Assembly: GCA_900541975.1 (NCBI GenBank)
Contig: UQLR01000010.1
Location: forward strand, 1 to 64,000
Length of the DNA stretch: 64,000 bases
Direction: 5' to 3'
Source of the DNA: an uncultured Oscillospiraceae bacterium
GTDB taxonomy: Bacteria > Bacillota > Clostridia > Oscillospirales > Acutalibacteraceae
Of the stretch, positions 9,077 to 16,461 are shown piece after piece (position 1 is the stretch's first letter; each line of letters starts with the position of its first letter). The position numbers and the translations under genes are program-made. A model generated the notes under the pieces. It did no database searches. It was not told where the DNA came from and saw only the letters and a program-made list of their open reading frames with translations.

Positions 9077-9193
9077 ATGGCGGAAACAGAATTTTCTTCA
9101 GCCGCAGGCTGCAATTACGAACCCGGATGTGAAAAAGAGGCCGTATGTATTGATGCCTACAGGGTATATGACAGTTGTGGAGAGGAACATTGT
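9077..9193 (+). pseudogene. 5' part of the gene interrupted by the prophage
   Basis: A strong AAGGAGG precedes the ATG. The 39 codons read MAETEFSSAAGCNYE and run to CIDAYRVYDSC, then GEEHC at the att core. After the core the frame enters prophage DNA and stops at 9266-9268. The remainder of the gene lies at 44664-45380. I recognise the pattern CIDxYRVxDSCxxxxC-LEDLxV from conserved clostridial proteins of about 280 residues and unknown function; this is from memory. Excision would rebuild a 273-residue protein. Confidence 0.85.
9182..9193. other. attL core
   Basis: The sequence GAGGAACATTGT matches the attR copy GATAAAGATTGT (44664-44675) at 9 of 12 positions, with an identical ATTGT end. 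Strand exchange by the serine recombinase must occur inside this block (for example at GA, AA or within ATTGT). Any of these choices keeps the host reading frame and the C-x4-C spacing. Confidence 0.75.
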
Positions 9194-9198
9194 GCAAG

Positions 9199-10704
9199 TT
9201 ACAAGAACGAAGGTCTTAAAGCAACCTCAAGCTCAAATTGTGCCGGCGCCCAGCCTTTTTCCTTGTAGTATACGGCCTTTTCCACAATGGTTTTAAGTAA
9301 AATATTTTTTTGCTGAGGAGCAGCGGTTGCGTAAGCTGCCAGCACTTCTGTGATTCTTTGCCTGGTTTTCTGGATGTCGATCTCTCTGTGGGCGTTTGCC
9401 TGCCGGAGGATCGACGTCTTTTTATTTTCCAAGGCGGCTAATTTTTCGCTGTGCTTTTTCTGGCGCTCTAAAAAGGTAGGAATATCATATACGTTCTGCT
9501 CCAGCAGGTCCTGCAAACGGCTGATCTGCTGCCGGACGGTTTTAATTTGGTGGTCTATCTCTTTTATAATTTTTTGATAATCTTCTTTGGAGGCGGCTGG
9601 GGGCCGTGGGTTTTGTGCAGCGGCCGCCAGCTCGTCGGCAGCAAGCTGCAGCTTGCCAAGCAGCGACTGCTCAACATAAGCAAGCTTAGACATGGGCATG
9701 CACCCGCGCTTTTGGCACAAACAGAACGGGCCGCCCTTGCAATTGGCGGCACGCTGCATGACACCGCCGCAGTTTTTGCACACAATCAGCCCCGAAAGCG
9801 GGTTGATAACCACGCCGGTAAAGGCCGGCGGATGGTAACGGTTTTGGATGATCTCCTGCGCTTTTGAAAAAGTTTCCGGATCAATAATCGGCGGATGTAA
9901 CCCCTGGGTGACAGTCCATTTATCCTGCGGGTTCGAAATAATTATGTGTTTACTGTTGCCTTTGCTGTTTTTCCGGATATGCGTTTTTTTATCCCACACA
10001 ATTTTTCCAATGTACACGGGATTCTTTAAGATTGTCATAACAGATGTACGTCCAAACTGCGCGGCGCGGTGCGGCTTTGCCCCCATAGCGTTCATGTTGT
10101 CCGCAATGGTCTGGCAGCCTATGCCCTGGTTTACGTACATATCAAATATCTGCCGCACATATGCGGCCTCCTCTGGCTGGATGGCAAGCGTTGCGCGCTT
10201 GTTTTCCGTAATATTTACATATCCGTAGGGCGCGTTTGCAAGGTAACAGCCGTCCTGTATGCTTTTTTTAACACCGGCGCGCATACGCTTGCGGATCTGC
10301 TTATATTCAAAGCGCGCAATGAATGCTGCAAACTCCATATTGTTTTCGTCTAATTCATCGTTCAAATCGTACGTTTTTGCAGGCGTAATAATTTTTGTAT
10401 TGCTGCTTTTGAAGGTATCTAAAATAATCCCCTGGTCAGACATGCCGCCGCGCCCCAAGCGGTCGATGTCCATGCATAAAACGGCGGAAAATTTGCCTGC
10501 TTCTACATCGGAAAGCAGGCGGAGCATTTGCGGACGTGCATATAGACTTTCGCCCGAAATGACCTCCTCGTAAATATCGTTCAGGGACACGAAGATGTTA
10601 TGCTTAGCGGCATAGTCCAGCAATGTTTCTTTATGCTTGCGCAGGGTGTCTTCCACGGTGCCCTGGTCGGCACGAGATTTACGCAAATATATGGCGTTTT
10701 GCAT
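9199..10704 (-). CDS. Large serine recombinase (phage integrase)
   Basis: This 501-residue enzyme catalyses integration and, with a directionality factor, excision. The resolvase domain (residues 1-150) starts AIYLRKSRADQG with the catalytic Ser at position 10, and contains GEYALYARPQ-like GESLYARPQM and the DIDRLGRGG segment. The recombinase domain spans about 160-270 (YGYVNITEN). A zinc ribbon follows (CKNCGGVM, then CLCQKRGC), and then a long coiled coil (350-470), all typical of LSRs. Its stop codon lies six bases from the attL core, the usual arrangement. AAAGGAGG precedes the ATG. No separate excision factor is recognised. Confidence 0.95.
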   Translation of the reverse strand: MQNAIYLRKSRADQGTVEDTLRKHKETLLDYAAKHNIFVSLNDIYEEVISGESLYARPQMLRLLSDVEAGKFSAVLCMDIDRLGRGGMSDQGIILDTFKSSNTKIITPAKTYDLNDELDENNMEFAAFIARFEYKQIRKRMRAGVKKSIQDGCYLANAPYGYVNITENKRATLAIQPEEAAYVRQIFDMYVNQGIGCQTIADNMNAMGAKPHRAAQFGRTSVMTILKNPVYIGKIVWDKKTHIRKNSKGNSKHIIISNPQDKWTVTQGLHPPIIDPETFSKAQEIIQNRYHPPAFTGVVINPLSGLIVCKNCGGVMQRAANCKGGPFCLCQKRGCMPMSKLAYVEQSLLGKLQLAADELAAAAQNPRPPAASKEDYQKIIKEIDHQIKTVRQQISRLQDLLEQNVYDIPTFLERQKKHSEKLAALENKKTSILRQANAHREIDIQKTRQRITEVLAAYATAAPQQKNILLKTIVEKAVYYKEKGWAPAQFELEVALRPSFL

Positions 10705-10800
10705 AGCATGAGCCTCCTTTTTGCTAAGATTTATAGGGACAGAAAAACCAATGAACTATATTAAAAAAATAATGTTAGAACATTTTTTTAAATAAAATTG

Positions 10801-10829
10801 TTGTATAAAATTAAAAATATGGATATAAT
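10801..10829 (+). promoter_or_regulatory. Promoter of the fic gene
   Basis: TTGTAT (10801-10806), 17 bp, then TATAAT (10824-10829). It sits 30 bp before the fic start in the recombinase-fic intergenic region. Confidence 0.65.
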
Positions 10830-10858
10830 ATAAAATAGGAAGAAAAGAGGTGCTAACT

Positions 10859-11947
10859 ATGCTTAAACCATTTGAGCCAATGTTATTTCCGTTTGATAAA
10901 AAAAACATTGCTTTCATGGAATTTGCAAATGCGTTTGCGCAGGCTTCTATGAATATAGGTGCGTTTAATGAAAAAATGAAACAAAGCAATTGGCATATTA
11001 CGTATTCCGTAAGTCATATGCTGCGTTTGGAGTCATTGTATTCGACAAGAATAGAAGGGACGCAAACCACCATAGATGCAGTTTACGAAGCCGAATTAGA
11101 AGGAAGCAAAAAAACCAAAAATCAGGATTTGCAGGAAGTGCTAAGATATAATGAAGCTTTAAAAATAGCAAGTAAACAGGTGGAAACGTTACCCATTACG
11201 AATAAAATGATTAAAGAAATCCACAAAATTTTGCTAAGTGGAAATATTCGAAAAAACTCAAAATTCATTGCAGGCGAGTTTCGTACGCAGCAAAACCGCG
11301 TTGGGGAACATGTTCCGCCGGTTGCCTCCAGCGTAGAAAGCTTAATGGGAAATTTAGAAAAATATATCAACGCAGATTATAATTTTGAGGATGGAATTCC
11401 TGCCCTTATAAAAGCTGCGCTGATTCATGCGCAGTTTGAAACCATTCATCCGTTCCCCGATGGAAACGGAAGAGTTGGCCGTGTTTTGATCCCTATATAC
11501 TTATACAAACAAAATGTAATTTCCAGCCCTTATTTTTTTCTAAGCCAGGAGCTTGAAAAGAATAAAATCAAATATTATTCTTATTTGCAGGGAACAAGAG
11601 CACTCAATACAGAAGGTTTTACAAACTGGATCCAATTTTTTCTTACCTCTGTGATCAACCAAACTACGCGGGATATAGCCTTTATAGACAATTTGGAAAG
11701 TCTCAGTAAAGATGTGACAGCTTCTATTAAGAGCAAAATTAATACGGTAAATGTTGATCTGGTAGTAAAAGCTATTTTTAAAACACCGATTTTTACAGTG
11801 GATACGCTTCACCGTGAAACCGGAATTAATAAAAATACTTTAAGAAATTATATTAATATTATGCGTAAGGAAAATATTCTTTTTAAAGATCAACAAACAC
11901 GGAATGCTAAGTTTTACTTTTTTGCCCTGCTTGATATGATGCAATAA
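10859..11947 (+). CDS. Fic-domain protein with N-terminal inhibitory motif
   Basis: This 362-residue Fic/DOC enzyme would transfer AMP (or another nucleotide part) to a target protein. The active-site loop HPFPDGNGRVGR starts at His197 and is complete. An STRIEG sequence at residues 62-67 fits the (S/T)xxxE(G/N) inhibitory helix, so it is a class II, autoinhibited Fic. The N-terminal Fic_N region and a C-terminal winged-helix-like part (DTLHRETGINKNTLRNYINIM) match the usual build. The ATG at 10859 is preferred over GTG 10850 because AGAGG lies eight bases before it. It has its own promoter and terminator, so it is a separate cargo unit. Confidence 0.9.
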   Translation: MLKPFEPMLFPFDKKNIAFMEFANAFAQASMNIGAFNEKMKQSNWHITYSVSHMLRLESLYSTRIEGTQTTIDAVYEAELEGSKKTKNQDLQEVLRYNEALKIASKQVETLPITNKMIKEIHKILLSGNIRKNSKFIAGEFRTQQNRVGEHVPPVASSVESLMGNLEKYINADYNFEDGIPALIKAALIHAQFETIHPFPDGNGRVGRVLIPIYLYKQNVISSPYFFLSQELEKNKIKYYSYLQGTRALNTEGFTNWIQFFLTSVINQTTRDIAFIDNLESLSKDVTASIKSKINTVNVDLVVKAIFKTPIFTVDTLHRETGINKNTLRNYINIMRKENILFKDQQTRNAKFYFFALLDMMQ

Positions 11948-11964
11948 GCTACATTTTGTTTTTA

Positions 11965-12003
11965 TAAACCGTTTCCGAAAAACCGGGAACGGTTTATTTT
12001 TGT
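11965..12003 (+). terminator. Terminator after fic
   Basis: TAAACCGTTTCC (11965-11976) pairs with GGGAACGGTTTA (11985-11996) and is followed by TTTTTG. The stem sequence resembles that of the candidate small RNA terminator at 13661. Confidence 0.8.
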
Positions 12004-12101
12004 TATCGTGCAAGTTAAAATGTGGATTTGTTTAAGAACGATAGAAATATGCTGCTTTGGTCTTTAAAACCTAAGTAGGAGCTAAAAATAATTTGGCAGA
12101 T

Positions 12102-13562
12102 TTAAATTGTCGCCAACCCATAAATGATCATGGATATACCAATGATTGCGCCCAAAACCAGAAAGATGATTAGGCCCTGGTTGACATGCGATGCAGATTC
12201 CTGCGGTGTTTTCTTTACAGGCTGTGCAGCCGTTAAACCGTGCGTTTTTTTATGCATAAGCCGGTTATAGGCTTCGCTGAAAGTAAGTTGCCGGTTTTGC
12301 TTTAGTTGTTGTGCAATGGTATACGCGTCAAGCAGCGCCTGATGCTGTAGTGATTGTACTTCGGAAGCTTTCTGCAAAGAGTTAATTTCTGTTTTTATTT
12401 CGTCTATGGTTTTTTCTACACAGGCGATATAAGCCGTCTGCTTCACAAAACTTCTTCTATCGCAGTCGATGCCGTTATACTTAAATATTTTTGCGTGCGT
12501 GTCCAACGCAGGGAAAAACAATCCCTTTCTTTTTTGAAAATAAAAGAAGTTAGGGAGAAACCAAACAAGAGAGGACAGAAGCAGGGAAAATAAAAATGCA
12601 GCACCGTACATGAGAGGGGTTGCTTCCGGCGCGGTCATCCTTGCGGTTATAACAGAAGAGTATGCCATATAGACCACCTCACCCGCTAAATAAATAAAAT
12701 TTAACCGATAGGCGCTTTTATGTAATTGCAGCATCAGGATAAATACAATAACACCAAAAACGAGTAAAACAATATTTAAGAAAACGATAAAACTTTGTTC
12801 TGCTGGCATATCTATCAAGGAATATTCAAGATAAAAAGACAGTACACTCCATAATGCGTACAAAGATGTAAGAAATCTGATGGGAAAGCGCAAATAAACA
12901 TAAAACCAGTACCAATTTGTGTGGAGCGGAAATTGACTTACCCTATTGTAGGCTTCTTTCACAGTATATTTACCTGTGTTGTGTATGCCTGCATTTGGCG
13001 CTGGGGAAAATAACTCTTTTCTTTTTCTGAAATAAATGAGATTGGGAAGAAGCCAAACGAAAAAATAGCCTGTATAGATACCTATAAAGAACATGAAGAA
13101 AAGCAGTGGCGTTTTTACAAAAAATAAAAAACCCTCCATTATATAAAGAGTAATCTGTATACCACTTATAATTAAATGAATAAGAATCATACAAAAACCA
13201 TGTTTGTTTAAAATTCGCAAATTAAAATATAAATATAAGGAGATGCAAAAATATATTAAATCTGTGTATAACAGGAAGGGGTTTTCCAAAGATTGTAATG
13301 CAATTGAAGAAGCAAACAATACCAGTTTGGTTAAAATACTTAAAACAGTGTAAACAATACTTGCCGGGACAATAAAATAAATGTATTCTGAAAACCAGTG
13401 TGTGTTTAGCGGAAATGCGTTTATTTTTTCTTTAAAATTTTTTACGGTATTGTTCTTCAAAAATTCCTTTTTTTCCTGTTTTCTGTTTTCAATATATTTG
13501 TTTAACCGAACTAGTGCCATAGAGACAGCAAAAATTATAACAGCCAATAGTAAAATTTCCAT
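12102..13562 (-). CDS. Membrane protein with an internal duplication
   Basis: A 486-residue integral membrane protein of unknown function. It begins with a signal-anchor-like helix and then contains two copies of a unit of about 140 residues (50-190 and 211-352). Each starts FPLNTHW or FPLHTNW, continues with several membrane helices and ends with WLLPNLIYFRKRKELFSPA or WFLPNFFYFQKRKGLFFPA. The C-terminal 130 residues are helical and soluble, ending in one more membrane helix (IIFLVLGAIIGISMIIYGL). GAGGGG precedes the ATG. Its place in the cargo block beside the integrase would suit an exclusion or abortive-infection role, but that is only inference. Confidence 0.75.
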   Translation of the reverse strand: MEILLLAVIIFAVSMALVRLNKYIENRKQEKKEFLKNNTVKNFKEKINAFPLNTHWFSEYIYFIVPASIVYTVLSILTKLVLFASSIALQSLENPFLLYTDLIYFCISLYLYFNLRILNKHGFCMILIHLIISGIQITLYIMEGFLFFVKTPLLFFMFFIGIYTGYFFVWLLPNLIYFRKRKELFSPAPNAGIHNTGKYTVKEAYNRVSQFPLHTNWYWFYVYLRFPIRFLTSLYALWSVLSFYLEYSLIDMPAEQSFIVFLNIVLLVFGVIVFILMLQLHKSAYRLNFIYLAGEVVYMAYSSVITARMTAPEATPLMYGAAFLFSLLLSSLVWFLPNFFYFQKRKGLFFPALDTHAKIFKYNGIDCDRRSFVKQTAYIACVEKTIDEIKTEINSLQKASEVQSLQHQALLDAYTIAQQLKQNRQLTFSEAYNRLMHKKTHGLTAAQPVKKTPQESASHVNQGLIIFLVLGAIIGISMIIYGLATI

Positions 13563-13593
13563 AAAATCCCCTCACATTGGTACTTTGCAAAGC

Positions 13594-13622
13594 TTGACAC
13601 TTTTTTGCAAAATACATATAAT
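13594..13622 (+). promoter_or_regulatory. Consensus SigA promoter of a candidate small RNA
   Basis: TTGACA (13594-13599), exactly 17 bp, then TATAAT (13617-13622). No open frame follows before a perfect terminator, so it should drive a non-coding transcript starting near 13628. Confidence 0.85.
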
Positions 13623-13627
13623 ATATT

Positions 13628-13698
13628 TGAGAAGTGAAAGCTTCTCACGCGACTCCTTTAAACCGCTTCCGGAAATCTGCCGGAAGCGGTTGTTTTTA
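13628..13698 (+). ncRNA. Candidate small RNA with an anti-Shine-Dalgarno segment
   Basis: From the expected start, the transcript folds into TGAGAAG-TGAAAG-CTTCTCA (13628-13647, perfect 7-bp stem). A single-stranded linker with CTCCTTT (13653-13659) comes next, then a perfect 12-bp hairpin (13661-13672 with 13680-13691) and GTTTTTA. Length is about 70 nt. CTCCTTT is complementary to AAAGGAG, the ribosome binding sequence of several prophage genes (for example before 16640 and before the recombinase), so it could block translation. It is divergent from the membrane protein gene and upstream of the lysogeny switch. No database family is recognised. Confidence 0.6.
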
Positions 13699-13840
13699 TA
13701 TTGCAACAGAAAGCGTGGGTAACGCCAAAAATAAAAGAAAATAGTGTTATTGTAACTTAAACCGTTTCCGGGCTCCGGGACAGCCTGCTATTTGTCACAG
13801 CTTGGAATTTAATGGTAAATCATGCAAATTATAACAATAT

Positions 13841-13869
13841 ATTGCCAGTTTTCACAAAACTATAGCAAT
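13841..13869. promoter_or_regulatory. Imperfect palindrome, copy 1 of a shared element
   Basis: ATTGC-AGTTTT on the left is mirrored by AAAACT and GCAAT on the right, centred on TTTTCACAAAA. Twenty bases of it (13845-13864) recur with a single change at 42351-42370, upstream of the CRISPR leader. It lies about 90 bp before the small gene at 13961 and could be an operator. Confidence 0.45.
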
Positions 13870-13960
13870 TTATGAAAGGTGTGCTAAGATACATAGCAAT
13901 GAAACACTTTTCTTAGTATTGCTCATTTCAAATTTTATTAATTTGTTAGGAGGAAGAATC

Positions 13961-14125
13961 ATGAAAGAAAAATCATGTGTACCGGATAACGTATACAAGT
14001 TAGCACACCAGTGGACAATTTTGGGTAATGCAAAAAAGAGGCTGGAATTATTTAAATTCTTCGCCGAAAAGAGCCATAAGAATATCAGAGAGGCCGTGGA
14101 GGCCCTTAACTTGCTGTTCAGTTAA
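13961..14125 (+). CDS. Small basic protein before the repressor
   Basis: A 54-residue helical protein (MKEKSCVPDNVYKLAHQW at the start, then basic and amphipathic). TTAGGAGGAAG gives a strong ribosome binding site ten bases before the ATG, which makes this start better than the longer frame at 13919. Its 3' end overlaps the convergent repressor gene by 78 bp, which is unusual; one of the two ends may be misjudged. Function unknown. Confidence 0.5.
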   Translation: MKEKSCVPDNVYKLAHQWTILGNAKKRLELFKFFAEKSHKNIREAVEALNLLFS

Positions 14126-14431
14126 ATCTTGCCCTTCCTTTAAAAAACCCGTATGGATAAGCCATTCATATAATGCTTTTGCTATTTCATCTACATTTTC
14201 CTCTTCGTCCTTAGACGGAGAGGATTGTTTTTCTACACCTAAAAGGTAGTCGGAAGAAATGTCAAGAACACTTAATATTTTTTTTATTTTAAACATATCA
14301 GGTTCTCTGTTGTCTGTTTCATAGTTTGCTAAAGTTGATTTTGAAACTCCAATTAAATCAGCCAATTGCATCTGGGTAAGACCCTTTTCCTGACGCGCGT
14401 GTTTTAATTTTGCTCCAAAGGTCATCGTCAT
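14048..14431 (-). CDS. CI-like phage repressor, XRE family
   Basis: This 127-residue DNA-binding protein probably maintains lysogeny. An HTH_3 domain occupies residues 1-65 (FGAKLKHARQEKGLTQMQLA, then STLANYETDNREPD), followed by an acidic linker and a helical C-terminal part. No LexA-type Ser/Lys protease domain is present, so induction should not go through RecA-driven self-cleavage. The ATG at 14431 is chosen over 14479 because AAAGGAGG lies six bases upstream and the longer form would begin on top of the -35 element. It is divergent from the Cro-like gene. Confidence 0.88.
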   Translation of the reverse strand: MTMTFGAKLKHARQEKGLTQMQLADLIGVSKSTLANYETDNREPDMFKIKKILSVLDISSDYLLGVEKQSSPSKDEEENVDEIAKALYEWLIHTGFLKEGQDLTEQQVKGLHGLSDILMALFGEEFK

Positions 14432-14450
14432 AATACCTCCTTTTATCTTG

Positions 14451-14479
14451 ATTATATAAGTCCAAATCAAATAAGTCAA
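14451..14479 (-). promoter_or_regulatory. Repressor maintenance promoter
   Basis: On the minus strand, TTGACT (14479-14474), 17 bp, then TATAAT (14456-14451). Transcription would begin just before the repressor ribosome binding site. Confidence 0.85.
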
Positions 14480-14520
14480 TTAAAAAGTTTTCATTTTGCA
14501 AACTTTTTTTGCAAAACCTA

Positions 14521-14549
14521 TTGACTTGTTTGCGTTTTGAAACTATAAT
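14521..14549 (+). promoter_or_regulatory. Lytic (Cro-side) promoter
   Basis: TTGACT (14521-14526), 17 bp, then TATAAT (14544-14549). It shares both hexamers and the spacing with the divergent repressor promoter. The left arm of the operator repeat fills the spacer. Confidence 0.88.
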
Positions 14550-14577
14550 AAAACTAAAGTTTCAAAACGCAAACAAG
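14525..14577. promoter_or_regulatory. Perfect 20-bp inverted repeat, repressor operators
   Basis: The arm 14525-14544 (core GCGTTTTGAAAC) is exactly mirrored by 14558-14577, with 13 bp between. One arm lies between -35 and -10, the other downstream of the start point, so binding would shut the lytic promoter. TTTTGCAAA half-site-like sequences occur to the left at about 14494-14517. Confidence 0.8.
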
Positions 14578-14592
14578 AAAGGAGGTCGCTAT

Positions 14593-14796
14593 ATGTTTAG
14601 AAATTTAGAGGCTGAACAAGCAAGATTGGGAAAAAGCAACCTGGAAATGGCAAATATTTTAAATGTCTCAAGAGTAACTTATGAAAATAAAAAGAAAACA
14701 GGTGAATTTTCTAGATCACAAATTACCACCTTGTTAAATTTATTTAAATGTTCTTTTGAGTACCTTTTTGCAGATGATGCCGAAAAGGCCAGCTAA
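14593..14796 (+). CDS. Cro-like HTH protein
   Basis: A 67-residue helix-turn-helix protein, likely the antagonist of the repressor. The motif is NLEMANILNVSRVTYENKKK followed by FSRSQITTLLNLFKCSFEYLF, typical of single-domain Cro/CI-type regulators. AAAGGAGG lies eight bases before the ATG at 14593; the longer frame from 14509 would begin in front of its own promoter and is rejected. It is the first gene right of the lytic promoter, but the next two genes run in the opposite direction. Confidence 0.82.
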   Translation: MFRNLEAEQARLGKSNLEMANILNVSRVTYENKKKTGEFSRSQITTLLNLFKCSFEYLFADDAEKAS

Positions 14797-14827
14797 GTAA
14801 AATGAAAGGAAAACGCCGACGGTGGTT

Positions 14828-15163
14828 TTATCGACGTTTGGAGAAAAGTGCTGTAAAAAGTGACAAAGCAAGCGGAAGCAAGGTTGTAATCACATATATT
14901 GCAAAAGCAACAAAATATATGATGGAAGCAATATCGGTGGGATTCTGAATGGCAACAAAAAACGCCCAAATCCAAAAAACAAGTCCAATCAAGTTGCCAA
15001 ACATGGGAATTAACGTTACCAAAGTAATAATAATAAAATCTACCCAAAATGGAAAGTTAAGTACCAATAAAGGGGCAAAAGTTAAAACAATAGATATTAC
15101 GCAGTAAATAATATACCCCACTGCACCAAGGGATGCTACCAATTTTTCCTTGATTGCTGTCAT
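14828..15163 (-). CDS. Small membrane protein, four helices
   Basis: This 111-residue protein is almost entirely hydrophobic, with four predicted membrane helices (GYIIYCVISIVLTFA, FIIITLVTLIPMF, LIGLVFWIWAFFVA, IIYFVAFAIYVITTLL) and a basic C-terminal tail SKRR. No family is recognised. It lies on the minus strand between the Cro-like gene and the lipoprotein gene and is probably expressed from the integrated prophage. Lysogenic conversion or superinfection exclusion is a guess. Confidence 0.65.
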   Translation of the reverse strand: MTAIKEKLVASLGAVGYIIYCVISIVLTFAPLLVLNFPFWVDFIIITLVTLIPMFGNLIGLVFWIWAFFVAIQNPTDIASIIYFVAFAIYVITTLLPLALSLFTALFSKRR

Positions 15164-15204
15164 AATACCACTGCCTTTCTTAATTTATAGCATGTTAAGT
15201 TCTA

Positions 15205-15624
15205 TTAACTTGCGCATTTTTTGCATGGTGTACGGCCGCCAACATTGTTAATAGATACAGGATAAGAATTTTTTCCTCCGCAGGTACTTATAAGATGCCA
15301 TCTTTTCCCGGTAGGGGTAATATATACGGTCATAGAATTTTCCGGAAGTTCAACAGATGAAGAGGAAGCCTCGTAAGTATAGTCTGGGGAAGAGTCGTAG
15401 CTATAAACAGAGGAGGGGGAAGGCGCTTTTGTAGGCTTTTCGGTAGGTCTTTGAGTAGGTTCTTGAGTAGGTTCTTCGGTAGGCGGTTCCGTTGGTAGTT
15501 CAGTTACGGACTCTGTAACGAATGCGCGTGTGTCTGCAGAGGTGGTATTTTCTTCAACAGAAGTGCAGGCAGCGGAAAAGCATAAAAGAAGTACTAACAA
15601 AAGCGACAAAATAACTTTTTTCAT
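15205..15624 (-). CDS. Surface lipoprotein with Pro/Thr spacer and CxxC domain
   Basis: A 139-residue lipoprotein: signal peptide with lipobox CFSAAC, then a stalk of PTEPPTEEPTQEPTQRPTEK-type repeats, then a small C-terminal domain TPTGKRWHLISTCGG with a final TPCKKC. That end resembles the Ada-like, metal-binding module common on Gram-positive surface proteins and next to secreted nucleases. It is carried by the prophage in lysogenic orientation, so it probably alters the host surface. The exact role is unknown. Confidence 0.72.
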   Translation of the reverse strand: MKKVILSLLLVLLLCFSAACTSVEENTTSADTRAFVTESVTELPTEPPTEEPTQEPTQRPTEKPTKAPSPSSVYSYDSSPDYTYEASSSSVELPENSMTVYITPTGKRWHLISTCGGKNSYPVSINNVGGRTPCKKCAS

Positions 15625-15770
15625 GATTATTCTCCTTTAACCTTGTATTTTGCTATATTTTAGCATAAAAAGGTATTGTGAACAATAATCACATTGTACA
15701 AAAATTGCAACGCTGTTTTAGTTCATAGGACAAACAAACCTTTCCATACAAATAGAAAGAGGTGATCAGT

Positions 15771-16058
15771 ATGGCAATGAGCGAAGAAGAACGTCTGCGG
15801 CAAAATCTATATAATCCGCCTGCAGGCTATCCAAAGGACGGGGATGTTTCATATGTGGACTTTGGAGAGAAGGGCAGGGTAAAGGTGACCATACGGATTT
15901 TACCGGCAACAGAAGAAGAGGTTATACAAAACCGGAAAAACTTGGAGCACGCGTTGAGCATGATTATGTCAAGCCAATATAACGAACCGGTCAAAATGGA
16001 AGTGGACTGGGGCAGGACCTTAAAGAAAAAGCAAAAGGAGCAGCAAGAGCATGAGTAA
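15771..16058 (+). CDS. Early-region protein, 95 aa
   Basis: This hydrophilic protein contains NPPAGYPKDGDVSYVDFGEK, a beta-rich middle (VKVTIRILPATEEEV) and a lysine-rich end. It is the first gene of the rightward early operon. The ATG at 15771 is preferred over an upstream GTG because AGAGGTGAT is correctly spaced to it. Its end overlaps the MazG-like gene by eight bases. No family is recognised. Confidence 0.6.
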   Translation: MAMSEEERLRQNLYNPPAGYPKDGDVSYVDFGEKGRVKVTIRILPATEEEVIQNRKNLEHALSMIMSSQYNEPVKMEVDWGRTLKKKQKEQQEHE

Positions 16059-16452
16059 GCAGCAAAGCATACAGGATATGGAACGCTTGATAGAGGATGT
16101 ACATAAAAATGCCGTTGCCCACGGCTGGTGGGACAAGCCGCCAAGCTTTCCGGAGATTCTTGCGTTGTGCCACAGCGAGCTTTCGGAGGCGCTGGAAGAA
16201 TACAGAAACGGCAACCCGCCTTTATATGGCACCTGCGCCGGCGGCAGTAAAAGCTGTGAGCATTACTATAACTGTGACAGGCACGAGCCGGAAGGCTGTA
16301 AGCCGGAGGGGGCAGCGGTAGAGCTTGCCGACTGTATCTTACGCATTTTCGATTACTGTGCCTATGCGCAAATAGATATCATGGGTATTTTGCAGGCAAA
16401 GCACGAATACAACAAGCACCGCCCGTATAAGCACGGCGGCAAAACCATATGA
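16051..16452 (+). CDS. MazG-like nucleotide pyrophosphohydrolase
   Basis: A 133-residue all-alpha NTP pyrophosphatase. The metal-binding pattern EXXE...EXXD is seen as HSELSEALEEYR (about residue 52) and AVELADCILRIFDY (about residue 96). An insertion with four cysteines (TCAGGSKSCEHYYNCDRHEPEGC) lies between them. Such enzymes in phages clean up or rebalance nucleotide pools, or counter (p)ppGpp signals; the substrate is not known here. It lies in the early operon, coupled to the preceding gene. Confidence 0.75.
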   Translation: MSKQQSIQDMERLIEDVHKNAVAHGWWDKPPSFPEILALCHSELSEALEEYRNGNPPLYGTCAGGSKSCEHYYNCDRHEPEGCKPEGAAVELADCILRIFDYCAYAQIDIMGILQAKHEYNKHRPYKHGGKTI

Positions 16453-16461
16453 GGGAAGGCC

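Noticed and set aside
9182..9193. tRNA gene as integration target
   Set aside because: No tRNA is seen at either end; the target is a protein gene, as is usual for serine recombinases.
9077..9268. 63-codon frame as an independent small gene
   Set aside because: Its last 25 codons are prophage DNA; the first part is the start of the interrupted host gene.
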